DNA of 16,998 nucleotides from the NCBI GenBank assembly GCA_023145935.1, contig JAGLDB010000018.1, forward strand, positions 1 through 16,998. Direction: 5' to 3'. Source of the DNA: Candidatus Sabulitectum sp. Its GTDB lineage: Bacteria; Fermentibacterota; Fermentibacteria; Fermentibacterales; Fermentibacteraceae. The translations under genes were made by a program, and so were the position numbers. Shown here in pieces: positions 1 through 5,663 of this stretch. The stretch's first letter is position 1. Every line of letters starts with the position of its first letter. Under the pieces are notes generated by a model that saw nothing but the letters and a program-made list of their open reading frames with translations, was not told the origin of the DNA and did not search any database.

Positions 1-241
1 CTGTGATCTGAATGCCCAGAGTTGCAAGGAAGCTGGAACTCTCTTCCGGGGTCTCATTCAGCAGATTTATGTAGTCGTTCACATCGTACAGAGCCTGCTC
101 TGACATACAATTTACCAGAGCATTGCCGTCAGCATTTTCATATGCATCAAAGAAGGTTTTTACAACCTGTTCCGGGGTTTCTGCAGCGCAAGCCATTGAA
201 AATAAAGAAATTACCGCAATTGCTGGAAGAAAGTATTTCAT
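1..241 (-). CDS. Small NTF2/DUF4878-like lipoprotein, paralog 0 (3' end cut by window edge)
   Basis: Reading leftward from the ATG at 239-241, 80 codons stay open to the window edge. The product begins MKYFLPAIAVISLFSMAC, a lipoprotein signal peptide with the lipidated Cys at residue 18. It is followed by TPEQVV, an acidic Asn/Asp/Gly-rich stretch and a second Cys in NCMS, as in the three paralogs to its right. AGAAAAGG lies just before the ATG as a ribosome binding site. Family: small lipoproteins with an NTF2/SnoaL-like (DUF4878-type) domain, called from the TPEQVV..F.DA start; the fold is inferred. It is likely anchored in a membrane facing the periplasm; function unknown. It is the most diverged copy at its N-terminus, and its upstream region lacks the TGCAT-type promoter of the others. 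Confidence 0.8.
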   Translation of the reverse strand, partial: MKYFLPAIAVISLFSMACAAETPEQVVKTFFDAYENADGNALVNCMSEQALYDVNDYINLLNETPEESSSFLATLGIQIT

Positions 242-378
242 GGATAAGCCTTTTCTGTGTTGTATGAAGCAGCGGAAGGAACCGCCACGGATCGTAATAA
301 TTCATCAATGATATATACAAAGAGTTAACTGTAGGAGCTGTACATAGTGGAATAGAACAAAGAAGCCTGGATTCAGGC

Positions 379-405
379 AAAAAAAAGGCGCCCCGAAGGG
401 CGCCT
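379..405 (-). terminator. Rho-independent terminator with UUCG tetraloop, end of lipoprotein paralog 1
   Basis: On the minus strand this is a perfect 8-bp GC-rich stem AGGCGCCC/GGGCGCCT closed by a TTCG loop and followed by a run of at least seven T. It lies 14 nt beyond the stop codon of the gene at 420-893. A C(UUCG)G loop is an especially stable tetraloop. On the plus strand the stem is followed by CTAAAAC, so it is directional. Confidence 0.92.
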
Positions 406-419
406 AAAACAAAAAATGT

Positions 420-893
420 TTACATGAAGTTCATTCCGTCGCCGGCGATTTTCCAGCTGCCGTTCTCAAGAACAAGCTCGATATCGTCAGAATCGCCGTC
501 CATTGTAACTGGAACTAAAGCTGTTTCGCCGTCGATGGTGGCTGTTCCAATTTCAACTGCACTGAAATCAGGCATGTCTGATGCAAGCATTTCACTGCTG
601 AGTATTATTGTGATAGCTTTACCTGCTGTGAGATCAGCAACCTCTTCAGGTGTGATCTCAATACCCATCATGATCGCCATGGCTGCTGTTCCCTCCGGGT
701 CAGCCTTCAGCTCTTCAAGACCTTCGTCAATGCCGGTAACTACTTCAGCAGAAAGACAGCTGATAACAGCATCGCCATCACCGTTCTGTACGCCGTCCAT
801 AAGCTGCTGTACAACCTGTTCCGGTGTTCCGCTGCCGCCACAGGCAATTGCGAGAACAAAAACTGCTGCAAGAGCAAGAGCAAACTTCTTCAT
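420..893 (-). CDS. Small NTF2/DUF4878-like lipoprotein, paralog 1
   Basis: 157 residues. The start is the ATG at 891-893, chosen because AGGAGGGG sits 6-13 nt upstream and because the protein then begins MKKFALALAAVFVLAIAC, a clean lipoprotein signal with lipid-attachment Cys18. An in-frame ATG at 956 lies upstream of the ribosome binding site and is rejected. The mature part opens GGSGTPEQVVQQLMDG, has a second Cys at residue 46 (SCLS), a central TPEEVADLTAGKA helix, and ends in ELVLENGSWKIAGDG. The last stretch resembles the closing strand of NTF2/DUF4878-like domains. The protein is very acidic with no catalytic motif I recognise. It is probably a periplasm-facing lipoprotein of unknown function. 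It is monocistronic: own promoter (987-1014) and own terminator (379-405). Confidence 0.88.
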   Translation of the reverse strand: MKKFALALAAVFVLAIACGGSGTPEQVVQQLMDGVQNGDGDAVISCLSAEVVTGIDEGLEELKADPEGTAAMAIMMGIEITPEEVADLTAGKAITIILSSEMLASDMPDFSAVEIGTATIDGETALVPVTMDGDSDDIELVLENGSWKIAGDGMNFM

Positions 894-986
894 CTTAAAC
901 CCCTCCTGATTGACATCGCTCAGCAACCGGTAAAAGATATTACTCAGTCTGAACAATCTTTAACTGGTAACAAAAACCATTGGCCG

Positions 987-1014
987 ATTATAGCTATTTG
1001 TGGGGTTGATGCAA
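987..1014 (-). promoter_or_regulatory. Sigma70-type promoter of lipoprotein paralog 1
   Basis: Minus strand: TTGCAT (-35, 1009-1014), a 16-nt spacer, then a perfect TATAAT (-10, 987-992), about 94 nt before the ATG. The same layout with the same 16-nt spacer precedes the two neighbouring paralogs, which strongly supports it. The -35 region continues into a shared TGCATCAACC word. Confidence 0.8.
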
Positions 1015-1093
1015 ATATTCCCTTATGCATGAGTGTTATACCGTTCTATGGGCTCTTGGAGAAAAGCCTTGTTCTGTTTTTTTGAATGCATAG

Positions 1094-1118
1094 AAAAAGG
1101 GCGCTCTTTCAAGCGCCC
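1094..1118 (-). terminator. Rho-independent terminator of lipoprotein paralog 2
   Basis: Minus strand: GGGCGCT, loop TGAAAG, AGCGCCC, then five T. It lies 25 nt after the stop codon of the gene at 1144-1614. Confidence 0.85.
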
Positions 1119-1143
1119 CAATTTATGCAACAACGATAATATG

Positions 1144-1614
1144 CTATTCTGGAGTCTTACTGATCTTCCAGCTGCCGTCTTCGAGGAGAAGCTCAAGTTC
1201 TTCCTCTTCACCATCAGCAGTTACGTTTACAACTGCAGACAGGCCATCTTCAGAAATGGTTGTTTCGCCGATAACAACATCTGAAAGGTCCGGCATATCC
1301 GCGGAGGCCATTTCGCTGCTGAGCATTGCAGTAAGGAATTGCCCGACTGTTAAGTCAGCAACCTCTTCAGGAGTAAATTCAAGACCCATCATGGCAAGCT
1401 GAGCTACAGACTCATCCGGAGCAGCTCTCAGTATTTCGATAAATCCGTCTAACTCAAGAAGACCTTCGGAAGACATGCAGCTGGCAACGCCATCGCCGTC
1501 TCCGCTGTTCCATGCGTCAAGAAACTTCTGAACAACCTGTACCGGTGTCCCGGCAGACCCGCAGGCCACAGCGAGAACAAAAATTGCTGCTAAAACAATA
1601 GCAAACTTCTTCAT
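1144..1614 (-). CDS. Small NTF2/DUF4878-like lipoprotein, paralog 2
   Basis: 156 residues. Start ATG at 1612-1614, preceded by GGAGAGGG as ribosome binding site; the ATG at 1632 lies before that site and is rejected. It begins MKKFAIVLAAIFVLAVAC with lipidated Cys18, then GTPVQVVQKFLDAW, a second Cys at residue 46 (SCMS), TPEEVADLTVGQFL in the middle and ELELLLEDGSWKIS near the end. It is the closest relative of the copy at 420-893: same length, same landmark positions and a matching leader. Predicted periplasm-facing lipoprotein with an NTF2/DUF4878-like fold; function unknown. It has its own promoter (1707-1734) and terminator (1094-1118), so it is a separate transcription unit. Confidence 0.88.
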   Translation of the reverse strand: MKKFAIVLAAIFVLAVACGSAGTPVQVVQKFLDAWNSGDGDGVASCMSSEGLLELDGFIEILRAAPDESVAQLAMMGLEFTPEEVADLTVGQFLTAMLSSEMASADMPDLSDVVIGETTISEDGLSAVVNVTADGEEEELELLLEDGSWKISKTPE

Positions 1615-1649
1615 GTGTTGATCCCTCTCCATTGCGTTACCCAGCGTCA

Positions 1650-1663
1650 GTGATGTTCATCAC
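1650..1663. repeat. 14-nt palindrome in the leader of lipoprotein paralog 2
   Basis: GTGATG TT CATCAC is a perfect dyad lying 36-49 nt before the start codon and about 44-57 nt downstream of the -10 box. It could be an operator or a short RNA hairpin. The equivalent position in paralog 1 does not carry it. It may be chance. Confidence 0.35.
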
Positions 1664-1706
1664 CTGTTCTGAATAATCTTTTTACAGTAACAAAAACTAC
1701 TGCAGA

Positions 1707-1734
1707 ATTATAGTGCTTCGCCATGGTTATGCAA
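1707..1734 (-). promoter_or_regulatory. Sigma70-type promoter of lipoprotein paralog 2
   Basis: Minus strand: TTGCAT (1729-1734), 16-nt spacer, perfect TATAAT (1707-1712), 93 nt before the ATG. The first roughly 30 transcribed nt (plus-strand 1668-1697) match those of paralog 1 (948-977), including an identical GTTTTTGTTAC at the same distance from the -10 box. Confidence 0.8.
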
Positions 1735-1753
1735 ATACATGTAGCGCAGAGAG

Positions 1754-1777
1754 AAAAAAGCGCCCATAACGAGTGCT
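1754..1777 (-). terminator. Rho-independent terminator of lipoprotein paralog 3
   Basis: Minus strand: AGCACTC, loop GTTAT, GGGCGCT, then a T6 run. The 7-bp stem has one A-C mismatch and one G-U pair, so it is weaker than the terminators of its neighbours. It sits 14 nt after the stop codon of the gene at 1792-2262. Confidence 0.65.
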
Positions 1778-1791
1778 CTTATCGGAACAAA

Positions 1792-2262
1792 TTACAGGAA
1801 GCCCAGGCCGTCGTCGATTTTCCAGTATCCATTTTCAAGAACAAGCTCGAATTCCTTTTCATACCCTTCGATAATGACCAATACTATTGCATTATCTCCG
1901 TGGATGATTGTTTCACCTGTTTCAATGCTGTTCAAGTCGGACATTTCAGTTGTGAACACTTCGCTTTCCAGAATAACAGATATCAGGTCTCCTGCTGTGA
2001 TGTTTTGTACATCAACCTCAGAGATCTCAATATTCATCCCTGCAAAAAATGCAACACATTCCACCGGATTCTTTTTCATTCCCTCGAGGTTTTCATACAC
2101 GCCTTCAAGAGCTTTTTCAGACATGCATGCTGCAACAGTATCTCCATGGGAGTTTTTTAGTGCGTCAAAAAGTTTCTTTACAACCTGATCAGGTGTTGCC
2201 GCCCCTCCACAAGCTACAGCAAGAAGAAGAACTGTCATAATGGCCGGAATAAACTTTTTCAT
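1792..2262 (-). CDS. Small NTF2/DUF4878-like lipoprotein, paralog 3
   Basis: 156 residues. Start ATG at 2260-2262, with AGAAAGG just upstream; in-frame codons back to 2334 would add a non-signal extension and are rejected. It begins MKKFIPAIMTVLLLAVAC (lipid Cys18), then GGAATPDQVVKKLFDAL, a second Cys at residue 46 (ACMS), and ends ELVLENGYWKIDDG. Same length and landmarks as its neighbours but more diverged in the middle (an EISEVDVQNITAGDL segment replaces TPEEVADLT). Predicted periplasm-facing lipoprotein, NTF2/DUF4878-like, unknown function. Own promoter (2349-2376) and own terminator (1754-1777). It is divergent from the long plus-strand operon that starts at 2490. Confidence 0.86.
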   Translation of the reverse strand: MKKFIPAIMTVLLLAVACGGAATPDQVVKKLFDALKNSHGDTVAACMSEKALEGVYENLEGMKKNPVECVAFFAGMNIEISEVDVQNITAGDLISVILESEVFTTEMSDLNSIETGETIIHGDNAIVLVIIEGYEKEFELVLENGYWKIDDGLGFL

Positions 2263-2348
2263 CTGTAAACCTTTCTGGGAGCGTGTCCTGCGTAAAGAAA
2301 CAACTATCCAGTGAAAATACACACAACCTGTCAAAATGAACCTGCACG

Positions 2349-2376
2349 ATCATAGTCATTTACACGGTTGATGCAT
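2349..2376 (-). promoter_or_regulatory. Sigma70-type promoter of lipoprotein paralog 3
   Basis: Minus strand: ATGCAT (2371-2376), 16-nt spacer, TATGAT (2349-2354), 87 nt before the ATG. The TGCATCAACC word overlapping the -35 box is identical to that of paralog 1. The spacing matches the other two copies exactly. Confidence 0.7.
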
Positions 2377-2409
2377 ACCGAAACCTCTGTTCTGATTTTT
2401 CATTCACTC

Positions 2410-2437
2410 TTCACTCTTCATCGCTTGAGGGTATATT
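2410..2437 (+). promoter_or_regulatory. Possible promoter of the envelope operon
   Basis: TTCACT (2410-2415), 16-nt spacer, TATATT (2432-2437), about 53 nt before the proposed CTG start at 2490. Both boxes are partial matches to consensus. The preceding sequence repeats TTCACTC, so the -35 assignment is uncertain. Confidence 0.35.
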
Positions 2438-2489
2438 ACATGTTAGCATTTTTTGTTTCATCTCTCGTACTTACTGGAGGGGATCTGTT

Positions 2490-3800
2490 CTGAGGTATTC
2501 AGTTGCAATTCTGGTGGCTCTTCTTCTAACCAGCGCATGTGGCAGAGGTACAGATTCAAGTGGCGATAAGGTTCAGGTTGTGTTCTGGCACGCTATGGGT
2601 GGTCCTCTGGGTGATGTTCTGGAAGATTCGCTTATTGCTGAATTCAATGCCATGCACCACAACATTGAGATCCTGCCTGTGTGCATGGGTAACTACAGCG
2701 CTCTCAGTCAGAAGATCATGGCTGGTGTAATGGCCGATTCTCCACCTGGAATGGCTCAGGCCTATGAAACCTGGACTGCACAGTTGATCCGTGGCGGGGC
2801 ACTTGTTCCACTGGATTCTCTTATGGAAACTGACTCTTCCTATACTGATGAGATGTGGGACGATTTTTTCCCGGTATTTCAGGCCAATAATACTTTTGAT
2901 GGAAGAGTCTATTCTTTTCCCTTTAACAAGAGTGTACCTCTGATCTATTACAATACAGAGCTTTTTGACAGCCTCGGGGTTTCACCTGCTACCACCTGGG
3001 AAGAGCAGAGAGAATTGCTGGAAATTCTTACATATGACATCAATGGTGACGGTGATCTGTTTGACCAGGGCGACAGAAGCGGTACGGCATTTGGCACTTC
3101 TGTATGGAGCTTTGAATGCCTGCTTGCCCAGGCAGGCGGATCTCTTCTGAATTCCGATTCAACCGGAACCGCTTTCAATTCCCCGGAAGGTATAGAAGCT
3201 CTGGAGTATATGACCACGCTGCTTTATGTGGATTCCACTGCATACCTGACTTCCGGCTATGACCACCAGAAGGGTTTTGCTGAAGGCCGCGTAGGGCAGG
3301 TTCAGGGTTCTGTAACCAGTCTTGCATTTATGATCAGGGACATGGAAAGAAGGGCGGAGAGCGGGCTTTCAACTTTCACAATAGGAACAGCGCCACTTCC
3401 TGCCGGTCGACAGCAGGCAGTGTACATTTCCGGAACAAATGTTATTCTCTTTAACAACGAAGATCCCCGAGTGGTAGAAGCCGGATGGGAATTTATCAAG
3501 TGGTTTGCCCAACCGGATATACAGGCCAGATGGTTTGCTGGAAGCGGGTATCTGCCTGCAAGAATATCAAGCCTTGAAGAACCGGCAGTTATAGCAAAAA
3601 TGGAAGAGTATCCCGGTCTTGAAGCAGTTCTCGAGCAGCTGCATTATGCAGTGTTTGAGCCTCAGATTACCGCCTGGTACGATGGCAGGGCTTTTCTATC
3701 TGAATCAGTAGAAATTGTACTTTACGGCAGGATGACGCCGGAGGACGCTCTTTCCCGAGCAGCCGATCTGGCAGATGCTGAAATTAGAACAGGCCGCTAG
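2490..3800 (+). CDS. UgpB-like extracellular solute-binding lipoprotein (family 1), probable CTG start
   Basis: 436 residues from CTG at 2490. GGAGGGG (2476-2482) lies 7 nt before this CTG, and the product then starts (M)RYSVAILVALLLTSAC, a proper lipoprotein signal with a basic n-region and lipid Cys17. The first conventional start, GTG at 2514, has no ribosome binding site at the right distance and leaves only eight residues before the Cys. The mature protein matches ABC sugar/glycerol-phosphate binding proteins: VVFWHAMGGPLG at about 30-41, the AEFN helix, PFNKSVPLIYYNTELF at about 144-159 and a C-terminal EFIKWFAQPD helix. Such proteins deliver substrate to an ABC permease, but none is encoded nearby. 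An unusual acidic loop DINGDGD (about 183-189) looks like a calcium-binding turn. The substrate cannot be told from sequence. Confidence 0.87.
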   Translation: MRYSVAILVALLLTSACGRGTDSSGDKVQVVFWHAMGGPLGDVLEDSLIAEFNAMHHNIEILPVCMGNYSALSQKIMAGVMADSPPGMAQAYETWTAQLIRGGALVPLDSLMETDSSYTDEMWDDFFPVFQANNTFDGRVYSFPFNKSVPLIYYNTELFDSLGVSPATTWEEQRELLEILTYDINGDGDLFDQGDRSGTAFGTSVWSFECLLAQAGGSLLNSDSTGTAFNSPEGIEALEYMTTLLYVDSTAYLTSGYDHQKGFAEGRVGQVQGSVTSLAFMIRDMERRAESGLSTFTIGTAPLPAGRQQAVYISGTNVILFNNEDPRVVEAGWEFIKWFAQPDIQARWFAGSGYLPARISSLEEPAVIAKMEEYPGLEAVLEQLHYAVFEPQITAWYDGRAFLSESVEIVLYGRMTPEDALSRAADLADAEIRTGR

Positions 3801-3812
3801 CAATACAGCGGC
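3793..3812 (+). repeat. Hairpin across the stop codon of the solute-binding protein gene
   Basis: GCCGCT, an 8-nt loop, AGCGGC: a perfect 6-bp stem starting in the last codons and ending before the next ribosome binding site. No T-run follows, so it is not a terminator. It could protect the 3' end of a processed message or tune expression between the first gene and the rest. Confidence 0.4.
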
Positions 3813-3829
3813 TGGGAGAGGGAGGAATA

Positions 3830-4834
3830 ATGATAAAGGTTCTTTTGCCGGTGATGGTGCTTTTCAGCCTTGCCGGTGCCCAGGTTCTCACCATAGCCGA
3901 AGCTAGAATTGACAGCGATGGAGATGGAATTCCTGATCTGCTGGGCGAGACTGTTACCATCAGCGGAGTTGTGACATGTGAAACCACGCTGTTTTCCACT
4001 TCGGGATACAGTTTTTACATGCAGGATGCAACTGCTGGTATTAATGTTTACGCTTATGAAGCTCCCGGCAACATGAATCCCGGAGAGGAGTGGGAGCTTA
4101 CAGGAGAGATCAAAGCTTACAATGGTCTTACAGAAATTTCTCCCGAGTCAGTGGATGATTACAGCTATGTGGGCAACCCCGGTATGCCTGCTCCTGTTCA
4201 GCTCGTACGGAATCAACCCGTTTCCGAACCAATTGAAGGAATGCTCATAGCAGCAGGCGATCAGAGCCTTGTACAGTGGGTCACAGTTGCTACAGCTCCA
4301 TCCAGTGCCGGTGGCGGGTACAACTTTGATGTCTGGAACGGACAGACAGTTATCCCGATCAGAGTTAATGAAACAACCGGTATCGATGTGTCTGCAGTGG
4401 ATGTTGGAACCAGGCTGTTCATGATCGGAATAGGTGGACAGTACGATTCCACTGAGCCTTATGATTCCGGTTACCAGTTGCTGCCAAGATATCAGAGCGA
4501 CATCATCGTATTCAATCCTTCAGTTGGGGATTACTTCCATCTTGAAGTTTCCGGTAATCCGTTCGCTCCTGATCTAGGCGAGACAATGCAGATAGAGTAC
4601 AGTGGTCCGCAGGGTACAAGATTTAATCTTACTCTGTACGACCGTGCTGGAAGAGATCTTGCCCACCTGGCTATAAACACTCCTGCAGGTGATGTTTTCA
4701 ACTGGGATGGCAGAGATGACTGGAACGAATTTTTACCAATGGGACAGTATCTGCTTCTGCTTGAAGGAGTATCTCCCAATGGAGACAGATTGACAACAAC
4801 CGAGACCGTGGTTATCGCGGCACCACTGGAATAG
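3830..4834 (+). CDS. Secreted OB-fold protein with FlgD-like C-terminal domain
   Basis: 334 residues; ATG preceded by GAGGGAGGA. MIKVLLPVMVLFSLAGA is a signal peptide likely cut after Ala17. Residues about 19-130 read like the OB-fold domain found in secreted nucleases and related proteins (IAEAR..., GETVTISGVVTC, YSFYMQDATAGINVYA, GEEWELTGEIKAYNGLTEI). A DSDGDGIPD loop at residues 28-36 is a thrombospondin-3-type calcium-binding turn. A second beta-rich segment covers about 145-215. The end (about 230-334) has NPFAPDLG, TLYDRAGRDLAHL, FNWDGRDDW and LPMGQYLLLLEG, the pattern of FlgD-like Ig domains that often close secreted proteins in FCB-group bacteria. No nuclease catalytic motif is visible, so binding rather than catalysis is inferred. 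It starts 29 nt after the previous stop. Confidence 0.78.
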   Translation: MIKVLLPVMVLFSLAGAQVLTIAEARIDSDGDGIPDLLGETVTISGVVTCETTLFSTSGYSFYMQDATAGINVYAYEAPGNMNPGEEWELTGEIKAYNGLTEISPESVDDYSYVGNPGMPAPVQLVRNQPVSEPIEGMLIAAGDQSLVQWVTVATAPSSAGGGYNFDVWNGQTVIPIRVNETTGIDVSAVDVGTRLFMIGIGGQYDSTEPYDSGYQLLPRYQSDIIVFNPSVGDYFHLEVSGNPFAPDLGETMQIEYSGPQGTRFNLTLYDRAGRDLAHLAINTPAGDVFNWDGRDDWNEFLPMGQYLLLLEGVSPNGDRLTTTETVVIAAPLE

Positions 4835-4844
4835 GAGGGATCAC

Positions 4845-5663
4845 ATGAGAATTAACACAACAGCAGCCCTTCTTGTTCTTGTGCTGGCTTTGCCTGCCTC
4901 AGGCTCTTTTGAAGAGCTGGAGATGGGGATACCGGCCATGGCCATGGGGGGTACCGGAGTGGTTCTTGCCGGTCTTGAAGGCAGCATGTGGAATCCCGCA
5001 TCTGTGGCATCCATTGCCAGAGCTTCTGTTACCATATCCGGAAACATGCCCTACTCCAATTTTGATTTTGCAACTGCCGGTATAGACGGTGGAGCACCCA
5101 TATCCGAGAACTGGAACCTTGCAGGCAGTGCAAGGTGGTTTGGAGGCGAACTCTACAACGAGCAGATCATTGCTGCTACAATAGCAGGCAGGCTTTCCCG
5201 TGATTTCTCATTCGGGCTGCAGCCTGTTCTTGCAAGAGTGGACATCAAAGACGGAGTGAGCAGTTACGGAAGTTCAATGGCTTTTTCCGTCAACGCCGGA
5301 TTCAGGGTGACCATGTACGACAGGTGGGCATTTGCCGCTGCTGTAAAGAACCCGCTTGAGTCACGAATTGGCAATTCGGAGGAGTATATGCACAGACAGA
5401 TGGACGCGGGTATTTCATACGAGCCTGCTGATGGTCTTGTTACTGCATTTGCTCTTTCCAGGGATTTCAGAGGAACCAGAATAAGAGTTGGAGGTGCCCT
5501 TCCGCTCGGGCCTCTTACAGTTTATGCAGGTGCCATGAGCGGCCCGGCAGTGTTCACCGGAGGGTTTTCTGCGGTTGTAGAAGGCGTTAAGGCCAGCTAC
5601 TCTGTGCAGACTCATCCAGAGCTGAATCTGTCACACGCAATTGGGGTGACATATGCTTTTTAG
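4845..5663 (+). CDS. PorV/FadL-like outer-membrane beta-barrel protein
   Basis: 272 residues; TAGGAGGG, which includes the previous stop codon, serves as ribosome binding site. The signal peptide MRINTTAALLVLVLALPASG is followed by IPAMAMGGTGVVLAG and MWNPASVASI. This AxAMGGTG...WNPA pattern opens PorV/UPF0164/FadL-type barrels. The rest is alternating amphipathic strands rich in Gly and aromatics, ending AIGVTYAF with the C-terminal Phe typical of proteins inserted by the Bam machinery. At 272 residues it is shorter than usual for PorV or FadL (about 380-450), so the barrel would be small. Its last 11 nt overlap the next gene, implying translational coupling. The transported substrate, if any, is unknown; a scaffold role is equally possible. 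Confidence 0.72.
   Translation: MRINTTAALLVLVLALPASGSFEELEMGIPAMAMGGTGVVLAGLEGSMWNPASVASIARASVTISGNMPYSNFDFATAGIDGGAPISENWNLAGSARWFGGELYNEQIIAATIAGRLSRDFSFGLQPVLARVDIKDGVSSYGSSMAFSVNAGFRVTMYDRWAFAAAVKNPLESRIGNSEEYMHRQMDAGISYEPADGLVTAFALSRDFRGTRIRVGGALPLGPLTVYAGAMSGPAVFTGGFSAVVEGVKASYSVQTHPELNLSHAIGVTYAF

Noticed and set aside
365..378. GCCTG-GATT-CAGGC hairpin beside the terminator at 379-405
   Set aside because: Short, and placed after the T-run where transcription of paralog 1 has already ended. It is probably incidental.
242..378. A TGCAT-type promoter for the truncated lipoprotein paralog 0
   Set aside because: I looked for WTGCAT-N16-TATRAT and did not find it. Only weak AT-rich candidates exist, so no promoter is called.
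424..909. A 161-codon plus-strand frame opposite lipoprotein paralog 1
   Set aside because: Ser/Pro/Ile-rich mirror of the minus-strand gene, which has its own ribosome binding site, signal peptide, promoter and terminator.
3793..3812. Terminator after the solute-binding protein gene
   Set aside because: The perfect 6-bp stem is real but has no T-run, and the next gene's ribosome binding site follows at once, so termination is unlikely.
4935..4955. Repeated CCATGG palindromes
   Set aside because: They lie inside the coding sequence for a Met-Ala-Met-Gly motif of a barrel protein and are explained by codon choice.
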